Positions 10,531-22,009 of a stretch of 64,000 nucleotides of DNA are shown piece by piece (within the stretch, counting starts at the first letter, position 1; every line of letters begins with the position of its first letter). The translations under genes were made by a program, and so were the position numbers. Under the pieces are notes generated by a model. It saw nothing but the letters and a program-made list of their open reading frames with translations. It was not told where the DNA came from and ran no database searches. Source of the stretch: Oidiodendron maius Zn. Its lineage: Eukaryota > Ascomycota > Leotiomycetes > Myxotrichaceae. Location of the stretch: assembly GCA_000827325.1 (NCBI GenBank), contig KN832879.1:806001-870000 (forward strand). The letters are read 5' to 3'.

Positions 10531-12407
10531 TCATCTGATTGAGAGCGGCTGAAAGAAGTGAATGCCCTTCTCAACGTCCTCTACCACCTCCCCGTCCATA
10601 ATCCCATGCACAAAACTATATGTGTTAACTCGAGTCTAGACGGAATAGAAAGACCAGGTACGTAATCTTACCATTCGCCAATCATCTTGTAATATCCGTC
10701 TTCAATCGCCCTCAACACATACGGTACCTCGGCGCCCGCTAGAATACAAATTACATCTCCACCTTGCGCAGTTGGGGACGCTAGTCCCATGTACCCTTTC
10801 GTCGTGGTGAAGAAGTTTCTGTTGAACTGACAGCCTCCTATCCCGCCACCTTGGTCATCTAGAGCGGCTAAAAGTCTTGACTCATCGCGAGGAGTAGGCG
10901 GCGGGATCCATTCGTCCGAGTTACCTAGCCTTCTCGCAGCATCAACCTGTCTCGCGATGTAGCCTGGATGATAGCCTTGAACCTTCTGGTCCAACGTGAT
11001 GGTTCTCCAAAAAGCTTCCATCTTCGTGCACCCCGTGATGTAATTCTTGAGAAAGTGCTCATCTTCGAGAACGGATCGCCAGCTGTATATCGCTTCCTTC
11101 ATCGAGCTCAGAGGATTATTGCTAATTTGAGCAAATCGCATATCAGGCGCAGTAACGCCCAAGCACCTAATGGTATCAATAATCACGCCAGCTAGTACTA
11201 GCACTGCATCATCATCTTGAAATTGTATGGACCCTTCTGGGAATGATCTATGAGGTGGTGATGCATTGTATACGCGACCAACCCTCGCGTCGGGGGCTGC
11301 TGAGATTGGGACCATTTTACGGTCGCCGCTGAGGTCAGGAACCCATGACGGTAGACTCTCATCCCTAGACTCGTTCGCAGTTATGAATGAAAGAATACTT
11401 AGATTTCCATCTTGCTGCAGGATAGCTTTAAGTGCTGCAGTGTATACTTTTCTCTTAGGGAGGTTGTAATTTAGCTCCAAAGTAGTATCACGAGTGACTG
11501 TACTAAATAAGGCATAAACTTTATCACGGGGGTCAGTTGCCAGGTAATTAATCGTTCTTTTGACCATTCCTGATAGAGTCATCCCTGCTTCGCTGGCTAG
11601 GTCTGACCGGATCCTGTTAATATTGAAAGGCCTGTTTAGGCGTTCTCGCAACAGCCTTGCCCCTATAGAGCCAGCTTTGGAGAATCTAACAAGAAGACTT
11701 TGGATTCCAGGTTGCAGCAAGATGATCGAAACCATCTCAAAGGAACCCCATGTCTGAATTTTAGAGCCACAATATACGGTTGCGGAATGGGCAAGCACAA
11801 TCTCTTGAAGCGTCCAGACCCTATCCCACCATGGCCGCATCAAAATATCAGCCAGCGCTAGGATACAACTATTAGAATCGGGCCGGTCCAAGATGGACTT
11901 GAAGTCATCTGCCATATTTTGGTCTAAATACTCACGACGAGAACCCAACATGAGGATCTCGTTGAGAAAATCCATCCCTTGATTGCTGTTATGGGTTTCT
12001 TCTCCCAGCCAAATAGCGACATCATTAGCTTTCGAATAGATCCTGTCCATCTGAGAAACTTGGTCACCTCTCTCATCATTATCAAGTTGATTAATGCAGA
12101 TGGCATCAACCCAGAGAGTGCGTGGCGCGTAGTCATAACGCAACTGTTTGAGTGCGGAGTCCAAATTCGGGCGAACAAGGAACAGACCATCGTCAATAAT
12201 TATTATTCTCATAGATCCTTCATCACCCCACGTATAGGACAGGGCTTCGTATCGAGGCGTATCACTCAGTGGCCAGTGCCGTAAGGTGCAAAAAACCTGC
12301 GCCCCTGGGTCTGGTGAAGGCTCCAAAACAAGTAAACGAATCCAGTTTCTCTCTTGGATTGACGAGTAACTGTAAAATTCATCTGACGATAATTCCACAG
12401 TTGTCAT
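10531..12407 (-). CDS. HET-domain (heterokaryon incompatibility) protein
   Basis: Two exons, 12407-10672 and 10615-10531, with exact phase, give 606 residues. The HET domain is canonical: WIRLLVLEPS near the start, YEALSYTWGDEG, LWVDAICINQLDNDERGDQV and VAIWLGEET, then PWWDRVWTLQEIVLA. The C-terminal part has RDKVYALFSTV, LPSWVPDLSG and the tail signature GCQFNRNFFTTTKGYMGLA with VHGIMDGEVVED. The start at 12407 was chosen because FYSYSSI...IRLL follows at the usual distance; an in-frame ATG at 12554 exists upstream. HET proteins trigger cell death or stress responses on recognition of non-self partners. No extra N- or C-terminal recognition domain is visible. Confidence 0.93.
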
Positions 12408-12991
12408 TATTTCGTGCGCTGGATCCAGGATAGATAGGGAAAGTAAAACTTTCCACAGTGGGGGGATAAAAACTCGAGCAATCCACGCGAATCGACTCGA
12501 GCCCCAGTGATAGGTCGGGAATGTGAAAGAAACGGGCTGGAAGCATCGGCTCACTGGTGTGAGCGAAACTACTTTGCAATCATTCCTTGCTGGGTTGTCT
12601 GGTGTGTTGTGACAAAGGTATCATGCGAGCGTCGAGGCTGATGATGCCTGCTTGCGAATGTGCGTTCACACGACGAACAAAAATACGCGAGTTTAAGGCT
12701 GTTTCTTCGCGCAAATGCCGAACGTGAAAGTTGAGTCTTCAGAGCTAGAGTCACTCTCCTGTGCTTTTCATAAAATATGCTAATTATGATGATAGAAGGA
12801 GGTAAGAGAAATCAATGTGGTGTTTATCATTCAGTTGCTAGCAATTTGGGGGCGGGACTTAAAACGCGACGCAGCTGATTTTCGGCTCACTCACGGGAAT
12901 GCGAAGCACAAGAGAGCAGTTGGTTGATGAGGCCAGATTCATGCATCGAAGTTTTAAGATGCTATTAACGAATTGCCCTTTAGTTCACGTA
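12408..12991. other. Intergenic region, promoter of the HET gene and 3' flank of the methyltransferase gene
   Basis: No supported gene. Short frames here lack motifs. The bases next to 12407 should contain the HET gene promoter. Confidence 0.4.
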
Positions 12992-13874
12992 TTAATCCCT
13001 TTTTGCAACGACAATAATGTGGTCTGCAGCGGATAGCAAATGAGGATCTTCTGACACGTTTACTATGACATCCACCCATAATTCATACTCCTCCTCACTC
13101 AACCCATTCAGGTGTCTGGAAAGGCCACCGCCTAGAAATCCCTCACAGCCCGATATTTTCTGCACGACCACGCCTTTATTGCTTACTTTGTCGAACAACT
13201 GTTGAATTTCCCCAGGATGCGTGTGGTGAGATATAGAAGCTTTATTTCTTGTGTATTCGCCCGTCAGAAGATACCTACTGTAAAACTCCCACTCTCTGTG
13301 GAGACGACCTGGATCCTTCTGCGCTACATCTCGTAGGTGCGCAAATTTCGTCACGAAGGAAGATATAATAAATCCTTTAGATTTTGTAATTCCTATACAG
13401 TCTTCAAGGGCACGGAGGCGCTCTGATTCCTCAAGAAGGTGATACAAGGGCCCGAGAAGAAGGACTATGTCGTATTTGCCTTCTGTGGCGAATGCTGAAC
13501 TGATGTCGCGTGCGTCTGCCTGGATAATCTTTTCTAGAGAAACTGTCTCGCGTTTTGCATATTGCGCTCCGAGCTCGAGTTCTGATGAAGAAATATCTGA
13601 CAAAGTAACCTTATGGCCTAGCTTGGCAAGTTGGACAGCTGTGAGGGAGGTCAGGATCATCAAGGAAATAGTGCGAAGAAGCCAACGTGCCGTATCGACC
13701 AGTGCCACCTCCTATGTCGGCAATCCTGAGTGGTTGTCCATCTGGAAATGCTGCGATAGTATCAAGGATCACCCTCATAGTCACAGAATATTCTAGCCGG
13801 TTGTCGATTAATCGACTGTGCTCTAGAGATGCATTTTGATTGTACCAGCTTGCAACAAGAGAAGTATCAGACAT
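12992..13874 (-). CDS. SAM-dependent methyltransferase, class I
   Basis: Two exons, 13874-13691 and 13638-12992, give 276 residues. Rossmann motif I is DIGGGTGRYAVQLAKLGH, motif II VTLSDIS, motif III IIQADARDIS and motif IV YDIVLLLGPLYHLLEE, as in bacterial-type small-molecule methyltransferases. The intact motif I is obtained only if the intron uses a GC donor (13690) and AG acceptor (13639). A GT donor nine bases upstream also keeps frame but removes G-R-Y from the motif. Cytosolic, substrate unknown. Its neighbour is an AYR1-like reductase gene about 0.5 kb further along on the same strand, with no sign of co-transcription. Confidence 0.88.
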
Positions 13875-14390
13875 GGCCCGGTGTAATATTCTAGTACAGA
13901 TATCTAAAGGTCGTGTCGCAAATTATAGTCGTTTAGAGATTATTTGCCTTCAGGCTTTCTCTTGGGGTTATAAGATAGTCATTCTGATTGCGGCATTTTC
14001 ATGTCATTATCTCGCTCTTGCGGTATTTTACGCCGCTGACGTTATGTGCCTGTCGCCCGCATACACAAAACGTGAGATCTCGGTATATTTTCCCGGAAAA
14101 CAAAATTTGAACTATCACTGCAAGTCTTTTAGTCTAGGGGAGGATACTTGTATTACTTCGACTTTGACCAGTCTGATCATTGATGCGGACATATTCTGCA
14201 CTATTCTTGACTGTGGACTAAACTAAGAGACAGATTGATTTCATGAACAGAGTTAGAGATTTATTAGTAGCAACTTTCTACACCAGCCTCATTTTCTAAT
14301 GCGCGGTGAACGACTGTGGCCTTCTCAGACTACCGTTTATTCCATCGAATTTATCTTATCCAGGCCAGTATCTTTCGCAATAATCTTATC
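13875..14390. other. Intergenic region, promoter of the methyltransferase gene
   Basis: A plus-strand open frame of 128 codons (13840-14226) overlaps the methyltransferase start and lacks any family signal. It is taken as chance. Confidence 0.4.
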
Positions 14391-15307
14391 CTATTTACAT
14401 ATCAGCAACTTCACGAAGCGGAGTCTGAGAACTGTAAACCAAATACTAACTAGAACTGAGGTTGGTATGTACGTAGATGCAAAGCGAATGGACGAAGCCA
14501 TCGCCCCTCTATACACTTTGCCACTAGCACCTCGCAAGATATCTTTTACGAGATCCCGTGCAAAATCCTCTCTCTTACTGCGCTGAGTAACATCCTTTCC
14601 TGTAGCTCTCAAGGCAATCTTCTCTTCTGCTGCTTTATACAGTGAATCCTCTGGAAGTCGTTGTTGCTCTGGAGCATTGGCAAAGAGATTTGTTTCGATA
14701 GCACCAGTGATAACTGTAACAACGTCCACCCCTAGTGGTTTCATTTCGAGCCTTAAAACTTCGCTAATAGTGGCCACGCAAGATTTGGAAGCAGCGTAGA
14801 GACCTGTTAAGTCAGTATTTGATACAGCCGTGTTGTCCACTGCGGGAAGGACGTCGACTTACCCATCCAAGGAGGGTTTAGACAGCCTGCGACAGACGCT
14901 ATGTTGACCACAGTGCCTTTGTCTTTCACGATGAGCGGTGCAAATGCCTTGGTCACAGCTACCACGCCCCAAACATTAACTTCGAACATTTCCTTCGCCA
15001 TGTCAATATCAGCATCCAAGATGGGACTAAGGTATTGACTCCCAGAGTTGTTAACTAGATAAGTCAGCCTTCCATCTGTTTGAAGCTTGACTGTCTGAAC
15101 GGCTGCTGCAATTGAGGACGTCGATGTAACATCGAGAGAGAGAAGGGTAACGCCGAGGAGATCCTCGAGGCTAGTCATCTTGGATTTGGTACGAGCGGTC
15201 GCAAATACATGCAATCCACGACTCTGAAACTCTTTGGCCAGTGCGTATCCAATTCCCCCTTCACTGCATCCCGTGATGAGGACCGATTGTTTGCTTGAGG
15301 TAGTCAT
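14391..15307 (-). CDS. Short-chain dehydrogenase, AYR1-like (1-acyldihydroxyacetone-phosphate reductase type)
   Basis: Two exons, 15307-14863 and 14803-14391, close in phase to 285 residues. The NADP-binding motif is VLITGCSEGGIGYALAKEF, then LDVTS, NNSGS, the NVWGVVAVT helix, IASVAG and catalytic YAASK. The TGCSEGGIG pattern and the hydrophobic C-terminus are typical of the Ayr1 group, which reduces acyl-dihydroxyacetone phosphate on lipid droplets and ER and also hydrolyses triacylglycerol in yeast. Fungal genomes carry many paralogues of this group, some in secondary metabolism, so the exact substrate is open. It is divergent from the Zn2Cys6 gene at 15831. Confidence 0.88.
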
Positions 15308-15830
15308 GATATGGAGATGAAAATTCGTCACGTTTTACAGCTCTCTCATACCCACCTGCAACGAACATATATGAGTACTTGAACATATCTATCCCCGGCT
15401 TAGCGCAAATCTCCATTTCTATTTATTTCCATCCTGTCATGTCCGGAATCTTGGGTTCTCCCGATAGTTCCAGGTCATGGGAGCGACAACAGTGATTGGC
15501 ACATATTTTCAAAATCTCTTAACAGCCAAAATTCTCCCTTTCCACACTGCCTTCCTCAGCAAATAATAGCAATTACCTGGATAGAATATGCGTCTTTTCT
15601 ATTCCGCCCCCCACTACCAAGGTGCTCCGGAGCTCAGCAATTGTGTCCTGTGCACCCAATCAGGCTACGGTCTTACATCGCTAGGAGTTTCGGGACAATT
15701 CTAAATTCCGCTTGGCCCATTCTAGAACCAATGGCGCCCGCCACCGGTCTTTCAGTACATCCCTATGAATTTTGCCCAATACGTACATTCTTGATGCTCC
15801 TGAATCCTCATCCATTCTACACATAGCTGT
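15308..15830. promoter_or_regulatory. Shared divergent promoter, AYR1-like reductase and Zn2Cys6 regulator
   Basis: This 523-bp non-coding interval separates two outward-pointing genes. I see no clear palindromic CGG site. Shared control is inferred from layout only. Confidence 0.45.
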
Positions 15831-17881
15831 ATGATTTTGCCGGCTATGGATGGAGAGAATCAATCGATTTCCGAGATTTCGGATGCGAAACAATGCCCGA
15901 GACTCCGACGCTCCTGCGAATCATGTCGACGTGCGAAAGCTAAGTGCAAACCAATACAAGATGCTGCGGGCACCTGCGAGAGGTGCTCACGTGAAAGGAT
16001 GGAATGTGTTTTCTTACAGGCCAAAGCTAGGCAGAAAGGGCCTAGGGGTTCTCGAACGTAAGTGGTAGCTACTTTGGTTGAGACAGCATTCTGACTTTAT
16101 CTTCGTAGAAGAGTACAAGAAATGGAAAAGCGGCTGGATGGGTTGCTTACACTTCTGGCCGATAAAGAAGCTACTGAAGCAAGAGCTACATGGCCTAAAT
16201 CCGCGTACTCCGCTCCTTCCTTGTCCACAGTTGAGAAAACAAGCCTGAACTTTGCGGACTCATTTCTGCCTCCTCCGCTCCTGAGTGATTTCGGGAGGCC
16301 TAGTCCGCTCTCGCCATTCTTTGGATTTCCATTTCCAATGGTGGATGGTATCAATGATATCATCTCCAAAGGGGTTGTCCATTTTGGCCACGTTGAAAGA
16401 TGCGTTCGATATTTTCGAGCAGAAACTTGCGACTTCCCATTTGTAATTGTGCCGGAAGACTCTTCTGTCGATTTTCTTCGTCGACATCGACCTGTATTGT
16501 TGCTCGCAATTTTGTGCATGGCAACGAGATCAGATGCACAGCTTCAACGTCAACTCGAACGTGAGATACGTGACACTCTTAGTAGAAAAGTCATGTTTAA
16601 TTGCGAAAAAAGTTTGGATTTAATCCAAGCCATCCTGGTTTATGTAACTTGGTAAGACAGTAGTCCAATTATATGACAGAGAATATCCAAGATTGATAGC
16701 TGTGCAGGAGTCACATGTACTGTGATCCCGAAAGACAACAATTGTACCAACTATCTCAAATGGCTACCACCATGGCAATCGATTTAGAACTTCATAAACC
16801 CGCCATGGTGTCTTCTTTTGCAAATATATCACACGACAAACTAGAAGAGTGGAGGACTCTTTTAGGGTGCTACTATGTCACGTCTACGTAAGTTGACGCT
16901 CTCCACCATGAATTTGATAACATGTCCTAACTACCAAGGCTATGTCATTCTCTACGAAAGCCAGTACTATTGAGATATGATAATTACATCGCGCAATGCT
17001 CTCAACTTTTGTTTCAAATCAAGCAAGCAGAATCCGATTGTCATTTACATTTCTACATTCAACTTCAAAGAATTGTCGAGGAAGCCAGCCAAACGTTTAA
17101 TCTCGAAAGCACGTATGTTGTGCCCGAGGTAGATGCCATACGTATCGGCATACTGACCTGTGGCTTTGAACATAAAATGACTCAGCTTCGAATGAGCATT
17201 CCAGCAGAAATATGGAGTAATGGTGGGGCTTCTCGGTACACATATCGTTCCTACACTAACATATTTTCAGCGTCGTTGCGGCTTGCATTCTACCATGCTA
17301 AGATATATACTAACGAAGTTGGGCTTCATTCGACTCATATCATTGGAGCTGATATGCTGTCTGACATAACGCTGACCACGAGGTCATGGTACCAGTCTTC
17401 AGAGCGCAGCGAAACCCTCATTCAATGTTTACAAGCAACGAAGGAGTATTTAGATCAATTTTTGGCTCTATCTCCAGAAGCTATTGCTCATATTACAACA
17501 CCGGAATTTTTGCATCTCATATACGCTGTGCTGGTTCTAGGATCTCTTGCTACGACCACCCAGTCCCCGAGATTAGATGCTGCTTCCATCCGCTCTCTGG
17601 CGGATTTCGAGAGTTATATCAGTGCTCTCAGCCGTAAATCACAGCAGACTATCGCAACTCCGAACATAGGCAGAGGTACGCACGAGCATATGAGAAATCT
17701 ACATCACCTGTGGCAACAGTCGAAGCCGTGGTATGCGCAGTCTATAACTGGAAACGGAGCATTGGCACGTACGATTGGAAGCTTTCCAGACCTCTCCTTT
17801 ATGGACATCTTGTCGACAATTGTTCAACGCTGCAGTAGCTCTCCAATGTTATGTGATGGCAGCCCAGTAAGATGTGAGTGA
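15831..17881 (+). CDS. Zn2Cys6 transcription factor with fungal-specific regulatory domain
   Basis: Four exons, 15831-16057, 16109-16651, 16708-16887 and 16939-17881, close in phase to 630 residues. The binuclear cluster uses Cys 29, 32, 39, 49, 52 and 59 (CESCRRAKAKC...CERCSRERMEC). A short linker and coiled segment (RVQEMEKRLDGLLTLL) follow. The middle region (VRYFRAETCDFPFVIVPE, LLLAILCMATRSDAQLQ, SLDLIQAILVYVTW) resembles the fungal transcription-factor domain of narrow-distribution regulators. ATG 15846 is an alternative start five codons in. The 3' end at 17881 directly follows a gtaag/gtgag-like sequence, so a short extra exon is possible. Likely a nuclear regulator; target unknown, with the divergent reductase as the simplest candidate. 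Confidence 0.9.
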
Positions 17882-18960
17882 TGCGATTATTCACCATGTA
17901 GCCCGAAGACTTATGCTCCATGACGCACATTACTCGGAAGAACGCGGCCAAAAGCGAAGGGGACAAGAAGAGGACAAAAGTGGAATGATCGGATCTTGAA
18001 ACAATACTCGTATTATATAGGCCTATCGGCTCCAGAAATGATTCCAGACCTCCGAAATAATACGTACGTGCTCAAATTCAATGACAATGCAATACATTTT
18101 ATACATAGAGTTCCTATTTGTAAATATTTGTATTTGTCATATCCGCGAATTAATGGGGTGTTCTACTCTTTATTTGCATCCTTATATTCCTGGGGACTAT
18201 ACCTGTGTTTAAGCAGACCCCCCCACATAAATCGGTAGATGGGGGGTCCATTCACGCCGCTCAGCCTCCCGTGAGCGGCAAGTGGGGTAGTGGAGGTTGT
18301 GGCTTTCAACGCTAGTATTTGAGTTGCTCATTTACGAATGTTATCCTCCGTACCCTTACAGGAATACCCATACAGTTTGCCCTCTACGGAATAGAACGGG
18401 GAGTAGATTGACTGGACGATGAATACGAGCTTCCAGACAAAACAAAACAACCCGCCAAGATCAATCCCTTCGAAACATTCGCTAGGTCATCCCGCCCCCA
18501 ACCTAGGCGGCAGGTAACGAACACGAGAAGACTACGACTGCCACCAATCAGCAAGGGGTTTATATGCGGATGGTAATAGCCTCATCAGGCCTTCAAACTT
18601 CTAACAGCCTTGCTTTGCCAGTTACTTCATGCCGTTTGAGACTTCAACATGGGGAAACATCGTATTCGGAGCCCGGTGACCTCAGAGGTTTTATAATTAG
18701 AATGTTAGTGCAGGCATTTATGAATCTTGGTCCTATGATATTCAGCCTACTTACTATATCTTTCGCTTTGGTTGCGCTAATATTTTTCTTTGAGGTCCGT
18801 CATTATGCCGCCCCTCATCCGATAGGTTTTGCTAACAAGGGTCAAATAGAGGGACGGGAAATATCCATCCTTCATAACAAGTCCTCTTATACCACGACGG
18901 CCGCCTGGCTCGATCACAGATAACATTTCATGCACACAGGTAATAAAATTGCTCAAAACA
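17882..18960. other. Intergenic, 1.1 kb, with G/C-run hairpin
   Basis: No gene is supported. The stretch 18200-18620 is richer in C and G than its neighbours and includes the inverted repeat listed separately, so it could be the end of a decayed DNA transposon. The bases near 18960 serve as promoter of the cysteine-rich protein gene. Confidence 0.4.
18216..18248. repeat. Inverted repeat GACCCCCC / GGGGGGTC
   Basis: Arms of 8 bp (18216-18223 and 18241-18248) flank a 17-base spacer. C-rich ends of this kind occur in fungal pogo/Fot-type transposons, but no transposase remnant was read here. Confidence 0.4.
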
Positions 18961-19662
18961 ATGACCGCAATCATGAGGTTGATGTTCTTGCTCCCTTTGT
19001 TACCTCTTGCTTTTGCGGCAGAGCCTCCAACTACTACCTCTACCACTCCGGGCCCAATATACACTATACCTTGCGTGTTGGGCAACCCTGCCGAATGTCC
19101 AACTGGCTCAATCTGTACGCAGACCGAGGTCTGTGGTGGGCTCTGTATTCCAACGCCAACGTCAAGTCCACCACTACAAACTTGCCAGACAGGATGTGCA
19201 GGTGACTGCCCGCCAGCGTCGGAATGCACTCCAACCATGTCATGCGGACCTCATGGTCCCTGCGGCGGCGTCTGCATTGCCAAGCCTACTTCAACATACC
19301 TAACGCCTTGCACAGTTGGCGCTCCCTCTCAATGTCCAGCCGGAGCTACTTGCACTCCTGACGGCACGAGTGGTGTTTGCATTACTATCCCGACGCCATC
19401 ATTCACGGTGCCATGTGTGGTTGGCGGAGAAGCCTGTCCTACTGGTTCAATGTGCACACAGACAATGACATGCGGAGGACTTTGTATCCCAACGGTTCCA
19501 GCTCAGATCCCTTGCACAGTCCATGGCCGAAACCATTGTCCGAGCCACTCAACTTGCACACCTACCATGACCTGCCCACCACATGGATTTTGTGGAGGAG
19601 TATGCATCCTTACACCGGCTACTTCGACACCCACAATTTCAGCCACACCATTAGCAATATAA
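18961..19662 (+). CDS. Secreted protein of five cysteine-rich modules
   Basis: A single exon from ATG 18961 codes 233 residues. A signal peptide is clear: MTAIMRLMFLLPLLPLAFAA, cut before EPPTTT. The mature part holds five repeats that follow P-C-x2-G-x4-C-P-x-G-S-x-C-T-x-T-x2-C-G-G-L-C-I, joined by Thr/Pro/Ser-rich linkers. Modules 2 and 5 carry a longer CGPHGPCGGVCI or CPPHGFCGGVCI form; module 3 has lost two cysteines. There is no membrane anchor and no GPI signal. Such small cysteine-rich repeat proteins may be wall-bound, or may act outside the cell as effectors. I do not recognise a named family. Confidence 0.85.
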   Translation: MTAIMRLMFLLPLLPLAFAAEPPTTTSTTPGPIYTIPCVLGNPAECPTGSICTQTEVCGGLCIPTPTSSPPLQTCQTGCAGDCPPASECTPTMSCGPHGPCGGVCIAKPTSTYLTPCTVGAPSQCPAGATCTPDGTSGVCITIPTPSFTVPCVVGGEACPTGSMCTQTMTCGGLCIPTVPAQIPCTVHGRNHCPSHSTCTPTMTCPPHGFCGGVCILTPATSTPTISATPLAI

Positions 19663-20668
19663 TTTGAGGTATATCTGTTACCGCAATGATTTGAAGAGTC
19701 GTATCTAGGCAGGTGCACGTTACGGAAGTCTTTGTTTACGTGAGTTTTGTTGAATGTAGTCTTATATATGTGACGAATACAATGAAATAAAATCTATAAT
19801 GGTTCAGCCCTGTATTACTCTTCAGATTGTTCTGTTAGTTAACTTAAATTGTGTAGTAAGTATCAAATCGTATTGGGTTAAAATCTTCGATTGAGAATTC
19901 AAATCTATCTATCTATCGAACTATCTATCTATCTATATATATATAAGATCCTTCAATAAAGGCCTCAAACCTTGGTATGTAAGATACTCGAAAGAAGCAT
20001 TTAATATTTGCTTAAATAAAGACTCAATTTCAGAATGGAGACAAGCTTTCCTCAATCCCCCGCTCCCCCGCTCCACCTAGACCCGCCCTTTCAGTAGGTT
20101 AGCATCACTTTGATAGCGGCTTGAGTGATATATCGTTCTCTCAATAGTGTAAGGATACTTGCGAGCCCCAAATAGACAAGTTAATACTTGTTAATATTTC
20201 GAAACCTAAATAAACTTTGTAGATAATGAGCTTTACCACGGAATACAGTCAGTCAAAGCGAAACAACAAAGTGGGGTGTGAGGCGCTTTGTCTCGACAGC
20301 CACAAAATTCTCGCTAAGAAGCCCCTTGATCACTCGAGTTTAACATAGCCTGCAATCTCTTGCGCGTGAAGAGACTGTCGATAGACTGGAGGCAAAGGCC
20401 ATGTAAGAATGTGGACTAGGTATGCGGAAATCAAGTGGATCTGCTATCTATAACCCTTTACAGCAGTCAAAATGGTAAATACTCACACTTTGAGAGTGCG
20501 GATCATGGATTTGTTAAACCTAAGACATAGTGGATGCAAGAAAGTATTGTAATCTGTATGTGTAACGCTCAATACTGGTATATAGGGCTAAAATACAATC
20601 ATTTCCGAGCAAGCCACATCATTTGCACCGTATTGTACACCACCTTTTTGTTACAGCCCACCCCACTC
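19663..20668. other. Intergenic, 1.0 kb, low-complexity patches
   Basis: It separates the convergent cysteine-rich and rhodopsin-like genes. It holds an ATCT/AT microsatellite and a short C-rich patch near 20055-20090. No gene is seen. Confidence 0.5.
19903..19945. repeat. ATCT microsatellite running into an AT repeat
   Basis: About eight ATCT units, interrupted once by gaa, followed by five AT units. Confidence 0.9.
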
Positions 20669-22009
20669 TTAACCTGCGCCAAGACCTAACCGTACGTTCT
20701 TCAAATATGTTTCGTCCTCTTCCGTTTTCGCTCGAGAGACCATTTCAATATCATGTGTCCTTAAAATCCCCTCCTCCTCAGAGGGAATTTGCCGGAATTC
20801 ATCTCTCGCGTACTTCAAGTCCCTTGTCCCACTACTTATGCCTCCATTGCTCACAGTCTGCGCGAGGCTGGACGTTACAGGACTCCGCCTCCGCAATGTA
20901 ACCAATGTAGGGACATTTGCAACAAAAGCTGCAAAGAAGCCTTCGATGGAGCCAAGTGTGTTCCTATTCACCTGCGATGTTCCGGAGCCGTAGATAGGAA
21001 GACGGCAGATGGCTATTATGACAAGAGCGATGCCAATAGAGAACAACCCGACCAGTTGCAGGCGTCTATCGAAACGTTAGTCTTGTCTGAGGTAGCGGAG
21101 TGTCGGGAGTTATACTGCCACAGGGATCGCTTTATGCGGAGGAGCCAGGGAAGGGGAAGCAGGATGAGCAGCACATCTGTCAAGATATTTAATGCTACTA
21201 GAACGTAGAGTTGAACGACGGCCTCAGAGCATTTCCCTGAAAATAGTCAGTAGTTATCAAAATTTATGAATTAATAGAGACACCTTCATACCTGGATCCG
21301 GTACGACCTGCCAGTATAGGTGAAATGGATGACACTCCGTAAAGCACGACACCTGAACTGGTACCATGGTAACGAAGAGGATGACCCAGTAAACCTTTAT
21401 GATTCGCTCGGGCCAGGGGAGACCAGAAAGCAGCCGGTGATAGAGCAGAAGGACGACTGATTTTTGTATCCAGATGCTACGGAAGTGGTTAGCAAAAGAT
21501 ATAATATTATGGTACAAGGTCAAAACCCACTATATGTTGTAGACTACGCGATTGACAAGTGTTAACTTCCCGCCAACCACTCGTTGGTATATTTCCTCGT
21601 TGGTAAATGTATGCGATGCTCTGAACGCTTCCGTCATATTGTTATTTTGCCATAACAGTACGACAGTTGTGAAGGCAGTGCGGCCAAACATGCAGAAGAT
21701 TGCGACCATGGTGAGATAGCTGATATAAAGTCAGTCTACTAAGGTTCTGTACATCTCTAGGGCCAAGGGGTCCATAAATCCCCACCAAAATAACCTCCTA
21801 GTCAACAAAAGTGTGTAAACCGGCGAGCATCGCCATACCAAAAGACTGGACAGTTCAGGAAACGGCTCGACTTACTCGCTCAGGTTGAACTTCTGTTCTC
21901 GCACCTTGCGCATTGCGAGACGGGAACCCATCAGAGTTATAGCCAGAAATCCAAACACGCCCACCAGAATGAGAGTCTTTTTCGTCTCTTCACCGACTGG
22001 GACCGCCAT
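20669..22009 (-). CDS. Rhodopsin-like fungal integral membrane protein, seven segments
   Basis: Five exons (22009-21876, 21719-21531, 21476-21292, 21236-21116, 21065-20669) close in phase to 341 residues. Hydrophobic segments include LILVGVFGFLAITLMG, YLTMVAIFCMFG, SVVLLLYHRLL, VYWVILFVTMVPVQV, VALNILTDVLLILLPLPW and LFSIGIALVIIAI. The signature FTECHPFHLYWQVVPDPG followed by C and NILTDVLLILLP is that of the fungal rhodopsin-domain family (PTH11-related and SAT-type membrane proteins). The long polar tail (about residues 260-341) would be cytosolic. Family members are candidate receptors; ligand unknown. The first intron, 156 nt, is longer than most in the window but restores FNLSDYLTM exactly. 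Confidence 0.85.

Noticed and set aside
13840-14226. Plus-strand frame of 128 codons
   Set aside because: It overlaps the start of the methyltransferase gene on the other strand and shows no motif.
21720-21875. Apparent in-frame stop inside a conserved exon of the rhodopsin-like gene
   Set aside because: At first this stretch read as coding with a stop. Treating all 156 nt as one intron restores FNLSDYLTM exactly, so the gene is intact.
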